Assembly (NCBI GenBank): GCA_037013495.1
Contig: CM072801.1
Span: forward strand, 104,043,816 to 104,107,815
Length of the DNA: 64,000 nucleotides
Source of the DNA: Hippophae tibetana
Taxonomy: Eukaryota > Streptophyta > Magnoliopsida > Rosales > Elaeagnaceae
Direction of reading: 5' to 3'
Below are positions 22,301-36,719 of this stretch, piece after piece; positions within the stretch are counted from its first letter, which is position 1; each line of letters starts with the position of its first letter. Both the position numbers and the translations under genes were made by a program. Below the pieces are notes generated by a model. The model saw nothing but the letters and a program-made list of their open reading frames with translations. It was not told the DNA's origin and did no database searches.

Positions 22301-25300
22301 CATTACGAACTGCAGAAATTTTTTGTTTTTTTTATTCACGATCAAAGATTGGTTGAACGCCGAAAAAAAAAGAAAAGGAAAATGATACATTGAATTAAAA
22401 GAAATGTACGAAATGAAATGCAAATAAGAAAATTTTGACAACAAAATCTAAATAAAACAAAAGACTTGTAGAAATATTTGTTTCTTTAATTGTGATTTGG
22501 ACCAAAAGAATGCAAAAAACAATTAAATGGTAACGTTTAGTAATTCTAAAATTCAAAAAATAGATATATTAAGAGAGATATACTATTTTGGGCAACCAAG
22601 ACTTCGATAGCAAATGATACGGATCTTTTATGCGGACCATTTTGGAAACCATGAACTAAAAGGAATGAGAAAGATTGAATTGCTAAGAAAATGGTTAATA
22701 TAATCAAATTTGAAGAATTAAGAACACGATTAGAAAACCACGCAAAAATTGGAGACCAAACTATTAGACGTCGGAAAGTAGTGTAAGCGATGGAATTTGG
22801 GTTCTAAAAAGTGGACAAATGAACTATTTTTTACTTTATGTTTTTGCAAATTGAAATGAGTTTTGATTTGATATTTTATAATAGTCGTTTTGATTTATGA
22901 CTTAAAAGTTATAACAGTTTAAAGTTGGATCCTCAATAAATATATATTTTTTTTTAAATTACGAACTCCAGAAATTTTGTTGTTTTTTTATTCAGGATCA
23001 AAGATCGGTTGAACGCCGAAAAAAAAGAAAAGGAAAATGATACATTGAATTTAAAGAAAAGTACGAAATGAAATGCAAATAAGAAAATTATGACAACAAA
23101 ATCTAAAGAAAACAAAAGGCTTGGAGAAATATTTGTTTCTTTAATTGTGATTTGGACCAAAAGAATGCAAAAGACAATAAAATGGAAACGTTTAGTAAAT
23201 CTAAAATTCAAAAAATAGATATATTAAGAGAGATATACTATTTTGGGCAACCAAGGCTACGATACCAGATGATACAGATCTTTTATGCCGACCATTTTGG
23301 AAACCATGAACTCAAAGGAATGAGAAAGATTGAATTGCTAAGAACATGGTTAATATAATCAAATTTGAAGAATTAAGAACACGATTATAAAACCACGCAA
23401 AAATGTGAGACCAAACTATTAGACGTCGGAAGGTAGTGTAAGCGATGGAATTTGGGTTCTAAAAAGTGGACAACTGAACTATTTTTTACTTTATGTTTTT
23501 GCTAATTGAAATGAGTTTAGATTTGATATTTTATAATAGTCGTTTTGATGTATCACTTAAAAGTTATAACAGTTTAAAGTTGGAACCTCAATAAATAATT
23601 TGTTTTTTTTACATTACGAACTCCAGAAATTTTTTGTTTTTTTTATTCACGATCAAAGATTGGTTGAACGCCGAAAAAAAAAGAAAAGGAAAATGATACA
23701 TTGAATTAAAAGAAATGTACGAAATGAAATGCAAATAAGAAAATTTTGACAACAAAATCTAAATAAAACAAAAGACTTGTAGAAATATTTGTTTCTTTAA
23801 TTGTGATTTGGACCAAAAGAATGCAAAAAACAATTAAATGGAAACGTTTAGTAATTCTAAAATTCAAAAAATAGATATATTAAGAGAGATATACTATTTT
23901 GGGCAACCAAGACTTCGATAGCAAATGATACGGATCTTTTATGCGGACCATTTTGGAAACCATGAACTAAAAGGAATGAGAAAGATTGAATTGCTAAGAA
24001 AATGGTTAATATAATCAAATTTGAAGAATTAAGAACACGATTAGAAAACCACGCAAAAATTGGAGACCAAACTATTAGACGTCGGAAAGTAGTGTAAGCG
24101 ATGGAATTTGGGTTCTAAAAAGTGGACAAATGAACTATTTTTTACTTTATGTTTTTGCAAATTGAAATGAGTTTTGATTTGATATTTTATAATAGTCGTT
24201 TTGATTTATGACTTAAAAGTTATAACAGTTTAAAGTTGGATCCTCAATAAATATATATTTTTTTTTAAATTACGAACTCCAGAAATTTTGTTGTTTTTTT
24301 ATTCAGGATCAAAGATCGGTTGAACGCCGAAAAAAAAGAAAAGGAAAATGATACATTGAATTTAAAGAAAAGTACGAAATGAAATGCAAATAAGAAAATT
24401 ATGACAACAAAATCTAAAGAAAACAAAAGGCTTGGAGAAATATTTGTTTCTTTAATTGTGATTTGGACCAAAAGAATGCAAAAGACAATAAAATGGAAAC
24501 GTTTAGTAAATCTAAAATTCAAAAAATAGATATATTAAGAGAGATATACTATTTTGGGCAACCAAGGCTACGATACCAGATGATACAGATCTTTTATGCC
24601 GACCATTTTGGAAACCATGAACTCAAAGGAATGAGAAAGATTGAATTGCTAAGAACATGGTTAATATAATCAAATTTGAAGAATTAAGAACACGATTATA
24701 AAACCACGCAAAAATGTGAGACCAAACTATTAGACGTCGGAAGGTAGTGTAAGCGATGGAATTTGGGTTCTAAAAAGTGGACAACTGAACTATTTTTTAC
24801 TTTATGTTTTTGCTAATTGAAATGAGTTTAGATTTGATATTTTATAATAGTCGTTTTGATGTATGACTTAAAAGTTATAACAGTTTAAAGTTGGAACCTC
24901 AATAAATAATTTCTTTTTTTTTACATTACGAACTGCAGAAATTTTTTGTTTTTTTTATTCACGATCAAAGATTGGTTGAACGCCGAAAAAAAAAGAAAAG
25001 GAAAATGATACATTGAATTAAAAGAAATGTACGAAATGAAATGCAAATAAGAAAATTATAACAACAAAATCTAAATAAAAAAAAGACTTGTAGAAATATT
25101 TGTTTCTTTAATTGTGATTTGGACCAAAAGAATGCAAAAAACAATTAAATGGAAACGTTTAGTAATTCTAAAATTCAAAAAATAGATATATTAAGAGAGA
25201 TATACTATTTTGGGCAACCAAGACTTCGATAGCAAATGATACGGATCTTTTATGCGGACCATTTTGGAAACCATGAACTAAAAGGAATGAGAAAGATTGA

Positions 25301-28200
25301 ATTGCTAAGAAAATGGTTAATATAATCAAATTTGAACAATTAAGAACACGATTATAAAACCACGCAAAAATGTGAGACCAAACTATTAGACGTCGGAAAG
25401 TAGTGTAAGCGATGGAATTTGGGTTCTAAAAAGTGGACAAATGAACTATTTTTTACTTTATGTTTTTGCAAATTGAAATGAGTTTTGATTTGATATTTTA
25501 TAATAGTCGTTTTGATTTATGACTTAAAAGTTATAACAGTTTAAAGTTGGATCCTCAATAAATATATATATTTTTTTAAATTACGAACTCCAGAAATTTT
25601 GTTTTTTTTTTATTCAGGATCAAAGATCGGTTGAACGCCGAAAAAAAAGAAAAGGAAAATGATACATTGAATTTAAAGAAAAGTACGAAATGAAATGCAA
25701 ATAAGAAAATTATGACAACAAAATCTAAAGAAAACAAAAGGCTTGGAGAAATATTTGTTTCTTTAATTGTGATTTGGACCAAAAGAATGCAAAAGACAAT
25801 AAAATGGAAACGTTTAGTAAATCTAAAATTCAAAAAATAGATATATTAAGAGAGATATACTATTTTGGGCAACCAAGGCTACGATACCAGATGATACAGA
25901 TCTTTTATGCCGACCATTTTGGAAACCATGAACTCAAAGGAATGAGAAAGATTGAATTGCTAAGAACATGGTTAATATAATCAAATTTGAAGAATTAAGA
26001 ACACGATTAGAAAACCACGCAAAAATGTGAGACCAAACTATTAGACGTCGGAAGGTAGTGTAAGCGATGGAATTTGGGTTCTAAAAAGTGGACAACTGAA
26101 CTATTTTTTACTTTATGTTTTTGCTAATTGAAATGAGTTTAGATTTGATATTTTATAATAGTCGTTTTGATGTATGACTTAAAAGTTATAACAGTTTAAA
26201 GTTGGAACCTCAATAAATAATTTCTTTTTTTTTACATTACGAACTGCAGAAATTTTTTGTTTTTTTTATTCACGATCAAAGATTGGTTGAACGCCGAAAA
26301 AAAAAGAAAAGGAAAATGATACATTGAATTAAAAGAAATGTACGAAATGAAATGCAAATAAGAAAATTATAACAACAAAATCTAAATAAAAAAAAGACTT
26401 GTAGAAATATTTGTTTCTTTAATTGTGATTTGGACCAAAAGAATGCAAAAAACAATTAAATGGAAACGTTTAGTAATTCTAAAATTCAAAAAATAGATAT
26501 ATTAAGAGAGATATACTATTTTGGGCAACCAAGACTTCGATAGCAAATGATACGGATCTTTTATGCGGACCATTTTGGAAACCATGAACCAAAAGGAATG
26601 AGAAAGATTGAATTGCTAAGAAAATGGTTAATATAATCAAATTTGAACAATTAAGAACACGATTATAAAACCACGCAAAAATGTGAGACCAAACTATTAG
26701 ACGTCGGAAAGTAGTGTAAGCGATGGAATTTGGGTTCTAAAAAGTGGACAAATGAACTATTTTTTACTTTATGTTTTTGCAAATTGAAATGAGTTTTGAT
26801 TTGATATTTTATAATAGTCGTTTTGATTTATGACTTAAAAGTTATAACAGTTTAAAGTTGGATCCTCAATAAATATATATTTTTTTTTAAATTACGAACT
26901 CCAGAAATTTTGTTGTTTTTTTATTCAGGATCAAAGATCGGTTGAACGCCGAAAAAAAAGAAAAGGAAAATGATACATTGAATTTAAAGAAAAGTACGAA
27001 ATGAAATGCAAATAAGAAAATTATGACAACAAAATCTAAAGAAAACAAAAGGCTTGGAGAAATATTTGTTTCTTTAATTGTGATTTGGACCAAAAGAATG
27101 CAAAAGACAATAAAATGGAAACGTTTAGTAAATCTAAAATTCAAAAAATAGATATATTAAGAGAGATATACTATTTTGGGCAACCAAGGCTACGATACCA
27201 GATGATACAGATCTTTTATGCCGACCATTTTGGAAACCATGAACTCAAAGGAATGAGAAAGATTGAATTGCTAAGAACATGGTTAATATAATCAAATTTG
27301 AAGAATTGAGAACACGATTAGAAAACCACGCAAAAATGTGAGACCAAACTATTAGACGTCGGAAGGTAGTGTAAGCGATGGAATTTGGGTTCTAAAAAGT
27401 GGACAACTGAACTATTTTTTACTTTATGTTTTTGCTAATTGAAATGAGTTTAGATTTGATATTTTATAATAGTCGTTTTGATGTATGACTTAAAAGTTAT
27501 AACAGTTTAAAGTTGGAACCTCAATAAATAATTTCTTTTTTTTTACATTACGAACTGCAGAAATTTTTTGTTTTTTTTATTCACGATCAAAGATTGGTTG
27601 AACGCCGAAAAAAAAAGAAAAGGAAAATGATACATTGAATTAAAAGAAATGTACGAAATGAAATGCAAATAAGAAAATTTTGACAACAAAATCTAAATAA
27701 AACAAAAGACTTGTAGAAATATTTGTTTCTTTAATTGTGATTTGGACCAAAAGAATGCAAAAAACAATTAAATGGAAACGTTTAGTAATTCTAAAATTCA
27801 AAAAATAGATATATTAAGAGAGATATACTATTTTGGGCAACCAAGACTTCGATAGCAAATGATACGGATCTTTTATGCGGACCATTTTGGAAACCATGAA
27901 CTAAAAGGAATGAGAAAGATTGAATTGCTAAGAAAATGGTTAATATAATCAAATTTGAAGAATTAAGAACACGATTAGAAAACCACGCAAAAATTGGAGA
28001 CCAAACTATTAGACGTCGGAAAGTAGTGTAAGCGATGGAATTTGGGTTCTAAAAAGTGGACAAATGAACTATTTTTTACTTTATGTTTTTGCAAATTGAA
28101 ATGAGTTTTGATTTGATATTTTATAATAGTCGTTTTGATTTATGACTTAAAAGTTATAACAGTTTAAAGTTGGATCCTCAATAAATAATTTTTTTTTTTT
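16398..28200 (+). repeat. Regular C-G dimeric higher-order repeat, ~1311 bp
   Basis: Eighteen monomers alternate strictly: C at 16398, 17710, 19021, 20332, 21644, 22956, 24267, 25578 and 26889; G or V/G at 17054, 18365, 19677, 20988, 22300, 23611, 24923, 26234 and 27545. The period is 1311-1312 bp. Inside it, two larger duplications overlap: offset 5246 bp (16398-19000 with 21644-24250) and offset 6557 bp (19021-21627 with 25578-28185). This is the most homogeneous part of the window, and every C monomer has the open reading frame. Confidence 0.95.
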
Positions 28201-31200
28201 AAATTACGAACTCCAGAAATTTTGTTGTTTTTTTATTCAGGATCAAAGATTGGTTGAACGCCAAAAAAAAAAGGAAAATGATACATTGATTTAAAAGAAA
28301 AGTACGAAATGAAATGCAAATAAGAAAATTATGACAACAAAATCTAAAGAAAACAAAAGGCTTGGAGAAATATTTGTTTCTTTAATTGTGATTTGGACCA
28401 AAAGAATGCAAAAAACAATAAAATGGAAACGTTTAGTAAATCTAAAATTCAAAAAATAGATATATTAAGAGAGATATACTATTTTGGGCAACCAAGGCTA
28501 CGATACCAGATGATACAGATCTTTTATGCCGACCATTTTGGAAACCATGAACTCAAAGGAATGAGAAAGATTGAATTGCTAAGAACATGGTTAATATAAT
28601 CAAATTTGAAGAATTAAGAACACGATTAGAAAACCACGCAAAAATGTGAGACCAAACTATTAGACGTCGGAAGGTAGTGTAAGCGATGGAATTTGGGTTC
28701 TAAAAAGTGGACAACTGAACTATTTTTTACTTTATGTTTTTGCTAATTGAAATGAGTTTAGATTTGATATTTTATAATAGTCGTTTTGATGTATGACTTA
28801 AAAGTTATAACAGTTTAAAGTTGGAACCTCAATAAATAATTTCTTTTTTTTTACATTACGAACTGCAGAAATTTTTTGTTTTTTTTATTCACGATCAAAG
28901 ATTGGTTGAACGCCGAAAAAAAAAGAAAAGGAAAATGATACATTGAATTAAAAGAAATGTACGAAATGAAATGCAAATAAGAAAATTATAACAACAAAAT
29001 CTAAATAAAAAAAAGACTTGTAGAAATATTTGTTTCTTTAATTGTGATTTGGACCAAAAGAATGCAAAAAACAATTAAATGGAAACGTTTAGTAATTCTA
29101 AAATTCAAAAAATAGATATATTAAGAGAGATATACTATTTTGGGCAACCAAGACTTCGATAGCAAATGATACGGATCTTTTATGCGGACCATTTTGGAAA
29201 CCATGAACTAAAAGGAATGAGAAAGATTGAATTGCTAAGAAAATGGTTAATATAATCAAATTTGAACAATTAAGAACACGATTATAAAACCACGCAAAAA
29301 TGTGAGACCAAACTATTAGACGTCGGAAAGTAGTGTAAGCGATGGAATTTGGGTTCTAAAAAGTGGACAAATGAACTATTTTTTACTTTATGTTTTTGCA
29401 AATTGAAATGAGTTTTGATTTGATATTTTATAATAGTCGTTTTGATTTATGACTTAAAAGTTATAACAGTTTAAAGTTGGATCCTCAATAAATATATATT
29501 TTTTTTTAAATTACGAACTCCAGAAATTTTGTTGTTTTTTTATTCAGGATCAAAGATCGGTTGAACGCCGAAAAAAAAGAAAAGGAAAATGATACATTGA
29601 ATTTAAAGAAAAGTACGAAATGAAATGCAAATAAGAAAATTATGACAACAAAATCTAAAGAAAACAAAAGGCTTGGAGAAATATTTGTTTCTTTAATTGT
29701 GATTTGGACCAAAAGAATGCAAAAGACAATAAAATGGAAACGTTTAGTAAATCTAAAATTCAAAAAATAGATATATTAAGAGAGATATACTATTTTGGGC
29801 AACCAAGGCTACGATACCAGATGATACAGATCTTTTATGCCGACCATTTTGGAAACCATGAACTCAAAGGAATGAGAAAGATTGAATTGCTAAGAACATG
29901 GTTAATATAATCAAATATGAACAATTAAGAACACGATTAGAAAACCACGCAAAAATGTGAGACCAAACTATTAGACGTCGGAAGGTAGTGTAAGCGATGG
30001 AATTTGGGTTCTAAAAAGTGGACAACTGAACTATTTTTTACTTTATGTTTTTGCTAATTGAAATGAGTTTAGATTTGATATTTTATAATAGTCGTTTTGA
30101 TGTATCACTTAAAAGTTATAACAGTTTAAAGTTGGAACCTCAATAAATAATTTGTTTTTTTTACATTACGAACTCCAGAAATTTTTTGTTTTTTTTATTC
30201 ACGATCAAAGATTGGTTGAACGCCGAAAAAAAAAGAAAAGGAAAATGATACATTGAATTAAAAGAAATGTACGAAATGAAATGCAAATAAGAAAATTTTG
30301 ACAACAAAATCTAAATAAAACAAAAGACTTGTAGAAATATTTGTTTCTTTAATTGTGATTTGGACCAAAAGAATGCAAAAAACAATTAAATGGAAACGTT
30401 TAGTAATTCTAAAATTCAAAAAATAGATATATTAAGAGAGATATACTATTTTGGGCAACCAAGACTTCGATAGCAAATGATACGGATCTTTTATGCGGAC
30501 CATTTTGGAAACCATGAACTAAAAGGAATGAGAAAGATTGAATTGCTAAGAAAATGGTTAATATAATCAAATTTGAAGAATTAAGAACACGATTAGAAAA
30601 CCACGCAAAAATTGGAGACCAAACTATTAGACGTCGGAAAGTAGTGTAAGCGATGGAATTTGGGTTCTAAAAAGTGGACAAATGAACTATTTTTTACTTT
30701 ATGTTTTTGCAAATTGAAATGAGTTTTGATTTGATATTTTATAATAGTCGTTTTGATTTATGACTTAAAAGTTATAACAGTTTAAAGTTGGATCCTCAAT
30801 AAATAATTTTTTTTTTTTAAATTACGAACTCCAGAAATTTTGTTGTTTTTTTATTCAGGATCAAAGATTGGTTGAACGCCAAAAAAAAAAGGAAAATGAT
30901 ACATTGATTTAAAAGAAAAGTACGAAATGAAATGCAAATAAGAAAATTATGACAACAAAATCTAAAGAAAACAAAAGGCTTGGAGAAATATTTGTTTCTT
31001 TAATTGTGATTTGGACCAAAAGAATGCAAAAAACAATAAAATGGAAACGTTTAGTAAATCTAAAATTCAAAAAATAGATATATTAAGAGAGATATACTAT
31101 TTTGGGCAACCAAGGCTACGATACCAGATGATACAGATCTTTTATGCCGACCATTTTGGAAACCATGAACTCAAAGGAATGAGAAAGATTGAATTGCTAA

Positions 31201-32781
31201 GAACATGGTTAATATAATCAAATTTGAAGAATTAAGAACACGATTAGAAAACCACGCAAAAATGTGAGACCAAACTATTAGACGTCGGAAGGTAGTGTAA
31301 GCGATGGAATTTGGGTTCTAAAAAGTGGACAACTGAACTATTTTTTACTTTATGTTTTTGCTAATTGAAATGAGTTTAGATTTGATATTTTATAATAGTC
31401 GTTTTGATGTATGACTTAAAAGTTATAACAGTTTAAAGTTGGAACCTCAATAAATAATTTCTTTTTTTTTACATTACGAACTGCAGAAATTTTTTGTTTT
31501 TTTTATTCACGATCAAAGATTGGTTGAACGCCGAAAAAAAAAGAAAAGGAAAATGATACATTGAATTAAAAGAAATGTACGAAATGAAATGCAAATAAGA
31601 AAATTATAACAACAAAATCTAAATAAAAAAAAGACTTGTAGAAATATTTGTTTCTTTAATTGTGATTTGGACCAAAAGAATGCAAAAAACAATTAAATGG
31701 AAACGTTTAGTAATTCTAAAATTCAAAAAATAGATATATTAAGAGAGATATACTATTTTGGGCAACCAAGACTTCGATAGCAAATGATACGGATCTTTTA
31801 TGCGGACCATTTTGGAAACCATGAACTAAAAGGAATGAGAAAGATTGAATTGCTAAGAAAATGGTTAATATAATCAAATTTGAACAATTAAGAACACGAT
31901 TATAAAACCACGCAAAAATGTGAGACCAAACTATTAGACGTCGGAAAGTAGTGTAAGCGATGGAATTTGGGTTCTAAAAAGTGGACAAATGAACTATTTT
32001 TTACTTTATGTTTTTGCAAATTGAAATGAGTTTTGATTTGATATTTTATAATAGTCGTTTTGATTTATGACTTAAAAGTTATAACAGTTTAAAGTTGGAT
32101 CCTCAATAAATATATATTTTTTTTTAAATTACGAACTCCAGAAATTTTGTTGTTTTTTTATTCAGGATCAAAGATCGGTTGAACGCCGAAAAAAAAGAAA
32201 AGGAAAATGATACATTGAATTTAAAGAAAAGTACGAAATGAAATGCAAATAAGAAAATTATGACAACAAAATCTAAAGAAAACAAAAGGCTTGGAGAAAT
32301 ATTTGTTTCTTTAATTGTGATTTGGACCAAAAGAATGCAAAAGACAATAAAATGGAAACGTTTAGTAAATCTAAAATTCAAAAAATAGATATATTAAGAG
32401 AGATATACTATTTTGGGCAACCAAGGCTACGATACCAGATGATACAGATCTTTTATGCCGACCATTTTGGAAACCATGAACTCAAAGGAATGAGAAAGAT
32501 TGAATTGCTAAGAACATGGTTAATATAATCAAATATGAACAATTAAGAACACGATTAGAAAACCACGCAAAAATGTGAGACCAAACTATTAGACGTCGGA
32601 AGGTAGTGTAAGCGATGGAATTTGGGTTCTAAAAAGTGGACAACTGAACTATTTTTTACTTTATGTTTTTGCTAATTGAAATGAGTTTAGATTTGATATT
32701 TTATAATAGTCGTTTTGATGTATCACTTAAAAGTTATAACAGTTTAAAGTTGGAACCTCAATAAATAATTTGTTTTTTTTT
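27545..32781 (+). repeat. Tetrameric higher-order repeat G-P-G-C, two copies
   Basis: Monomers start at 27545 (G), 28201 (P), 28853 (G), 29508 (C), 30163 (V/G), 30819 (P), 31471 (G) and 32126 (C). The four-monomer unit repeats at an offset of 2618 bp. Only the head of the first member differs, being ctgcag at 27545 and ctccag at 30163. The unit looks like two dimers in which one C monomer was replaced by a P monomer. Confidence 0.92.
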
Positions 32782-35700
32782 ACATTACGAACTCTAGAAA
32801 TTTTGTTGTTTTTTTTATTCACGATCAAAGATTGGTTGAACGCCAAAAAAAAAAGAAAAGGAAAATGATACATTGAATTAAAAGAAATGTACGAAATGAA
32901 ATGCAAATAAGAAAATTATGACAACAAAATCTAAATAAAACAAAAGACTTGTAGAAATATTTGTTTCTTTAATTGTGATTTGTACCAAAAGAATGCCAAA
33001 AACAATAAAATGGAAACGTTTAGTATTTCTAAAATTCAAAAAATAGATATATTAAGAGAGATATACTATTTTGGGCAACCAAGACTTTGATACCAAATGA
33101 TACGGATCTTTTATGCGGACCATTTTGGAAACCATGAACTCAAAGGAATGAGAAAGATTGAATTGCTAAGAAAATGGTTAATATAATCAATTTTGAACAA
33201 TTAAGAACACGATTAGAAAACCACGCAAAAATGTGAGACCAAACTATTAGACGTCGGAAAGTAGTGTAAGCGATGGAATTTGGGTTCTAAAAAGTGGACA
33301 AATGAACTATTTTTTACTTTATGTTTTTGCAAATTGAAATGAGTTTTGATTTGATATTTTATAATAGTCGTTTTGATTTATGACTTAAAAGTTATAACAG
33401 TTTAAAGTTGGATCCTCAATAAATAATTTTTTTTTTTTTTAAATTACGAACCCAAGAAATTTTGTTGTTTTTTTATTCAGGATCAAAGATTGGTTGAACG
33501 CCAAAAAAAAAAAAAGGAAAATGATACATTGATTTAAAAGAAAAGTACGAAATGAAATGCAAATAAGAAAATTATGACAACAAAATCTAAAGAAAACAAA
33601 AGGCTTGGAGAAATATTTGTTTCTTTAATTGTGATTTGGACCAAAAGAATGCAAAAAACAATAAAATGGAAACGTTTAGTAAATCTAAAATTCAAAAAAT
33701 AGATATATTAAGAGAGATATACTATTTTGGGCAACCAAGGCTACGATACCAGATGATACAGATCTTTTATGCCGACCATTTTGGAAACCATGAACTCAAA
33801 GGAATGAGAAAGATTGAATTGCTAAGAACATGGTTAATATAATCAAATTTGAAGAATTAAGAACACGATTAGAAAACCACGCAAAAATGTGAGACCAAAC
33901 TATTAGACGTCGGAAGATAGTGTAAGCGATGGAATTTGGGTTCTAAAAAGTGGACAACTGAACTATTTTTTACTTTATGTTTTTGCTAATTGAAATGAGT
34001 TTAGATTTGATATTTTATAATAGTCGTTTTGATGTATGACTTAAAAGTTATAACAGTTTAAAGTTGGAACCTCAATAAATAATTTCTTTTTTTTTACATT
34101 ACGAACTGCAGAAATTTTTTGTTTTTTTTATTCACGATCAAAGATTGGTTGAACGCCGAAAAAAAAAGAAAAGGAAAATGATACATTGAATTAAAAGAAA
34201 TGTACGAAATGAAATGCAAATAAGAAAATTATAACAACAAAATCTAAATAAAAAAAAGACTTGTAGAAATATTTGTTTCTTTAATTGTGATTTGGACCAA
34301 AAGAATGCAAAAAACAATTAAATGGAAACGTTTAGTAATTCTAAAATTCAAAAAATAGATATATTAAGAGAGATATACTATTTTGGGCAACCAAGACTTC
34401 GATAGCAAATGATACGGATCTTTTATGCGGACCATTTTGGAAACCATGAACTAAAAGGAATGAGAAAGATTGAATTGCTAAGAAAATGGTTAATATAATC
34501 AAATTTGAAGAATTAAGAACACGATTAGAAAACCACGCAAAAATTGGAGACCAAACTATTAGACGTCGGAAAGAAGTGTAAGCGATGGAATTTAGGTTCT
34601 AAAAAGTGGACAAATGAACTATTTTTTACTTTATGTTTTTGCTAATTGAAATGAGTTTTGATTTGATATTTTATAATAGTCGTTTTGATGTATGACTTAA
34701 AAGTTATAACAGTTTAAAGTTGGAACATCAATAAATAATTTCTTTTTTTTTAAATTACGAACTCTAGAAATTTTGTTGTTGTTTTATTCACGATCAAAGA
34801 TTGGTTGAACGCCGAAAAAAAAGAAAAGGAAAATGATACATTGAATTAAAAGAAATGTACGAAATGAAATGCAAATAAGAAAATTATGACAACAAAATCT
34901 AAATAAAACAAAAGACTTGTAGAAATATTTGTTTCTTTAATTGTGATTTGTACCAAAAGAATGCAAAAAACAATAAAATGGAAACGTTTAGTATTTCTAA
35001 AATTCAAAAAATAGATATATTAAGAGAGATATACTATTTTGGGCAACCAAGACTTTGATACCAAATGATACGGATCTTTTATGCGGACCATTTTGGAAAC
35101 CATGAACTCAAAGGAATGAGAAAGATTGAATTGCTAAGAAAATGGTTAATATAATCAATTTTGAACAATTAAGAACACGATTAGAAAACCACGCAAAAAT
35201 GTGAGACCAAACTATTAGACGTCGGAAAGTAGTGTAAGCGATGGAATTTGGGTTCTAAAAAGTGGACAACTGAACTATTTTTTACTTTATGTTTTTGCTA
35301 ATTGAAATGAGTCTAGATTTGATATTTTATAATAGTCGTTTTGATGTATGACTTAAAAGTTATAACAGTTTAAAGTTGGAACCTCAATAAATAATTTCTT
35401 TTTTTTTACATTACAAACTGCAGAAATTTTGTTGTTTTTTTTATTCACGATCAAAGATTGGTTGAACGCCGAAAAAAAAAGAAAAGGAAAATGATACATT
35501 GAATTAAAAGAAATGTACGAAATGAAATGCAAATAAGAAAATTATAACAACAAAATCTAAATAAAAAAAAGACTTGTAGAAATATTTGTTTCTTTAATTG
35601 TGATTTGGACCAAAAGAATGCAAAAAACAATTAAATGGAAACGTTTAGTAATTCTAAAATTCAAAAAATAGATATATTAAGAGAGATATACTATTTTGGG

Positions 35701-36719
35701 CAACCAAGACTTCGATAGCAAATGATACGGATCTTTTATGCGGACCATTTTGGAAACCATGAACTAAAAGGAATGAGAAAGATTGAATTGCTAAGAAAAT
35801 GGTTAATATAATCAAATTTGAAGAATTAAGAACACGATTAGAAAACCACGCAAAAATTGGAGACCAAACTATTAGACGTCGGAAAGAAGTGTAAGCGATG
35901 GAATTTAGGTTCTAAAAAGTGGACAAATGAACTATTTTTTACTTTATGTTTTTGCTAATTGAAATGAGTTTTGATTTGATATTTTATAATAGTCGTTTTG
36001 ATGTATGACTTAAAAGTTATAACAGTTTAAAGTTGGAACCTCAATAAATAATTTCTTTTTTTTTAAATTACGAACTCTAGAAATTTTGTTGTTGTTTTAT
36101 TCACGATCAAAGATTGGTTGAACGCCGAAAAAAAAGAAAAGGAAAATGATACATTGAATTAAAAGAAATGTACGAAATGAAATGCAAATAAGAAAATTAT
36201 GACAACAAAATCTAAATAAAACAAAAGACTTGTAGAAATATTTGTTTCTTTAATTGTGATTTGTACCAAAAGAATGCAAAAAACAATAAAATGGAAACGT
36301 TTAGTATTTCTAAAATTCAAAAAATAGATATATTAAGAGAGATATACTATTTTGGGCAACCAAGACTTTGATACCAAATGATACGGATCTTTTATGCGGA
36401 CCATTTTGGAAAACATGAACTCAAAGGAATGAGAAAGATTGAATTGCTAAGAAAATGGTTAATATAATCAATTTTGAACAATTAAGAACACGATTAGAAA
36501 ACCACGCAAAAATGTGAGACCAAACTATTAGACGTCGGAAAGTAGTGTAAGCGATGGAATTTGGGTTCTAAAAAGTGGACAAATGAACTATTTTTTACTT
36601 TATGTTTTTGCAAATTGAAATGAGTTTTGATTTGATATTTTATAATAGTCGTTTTGATGTATCACTTAAAAGTTATAACAGTTTAAAGTTGGAACCTCAA
36701 TAAATAATTTGTTTTTTTT
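32782..36719 (+). repeat. V-P followed by G-U-G-U, a stretch of broken reading frames
   Basis: Monomers start at 32782 (V/U), 33441 (P), 34096 (G), 34752 (U), 35408 (G) and 36065 (U). The G-U pairs at 34096 and 35408 lack any P or C member, so no 58-codon frame is open between 33842 and 37602. The U copy at 34752 ends in a C-type tail with caactgaac and a private gagtctagattt. Copies at 35408 and 36065 resemble the first two monomers of the window (offset 35407 bp). Confidence 0.9.
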
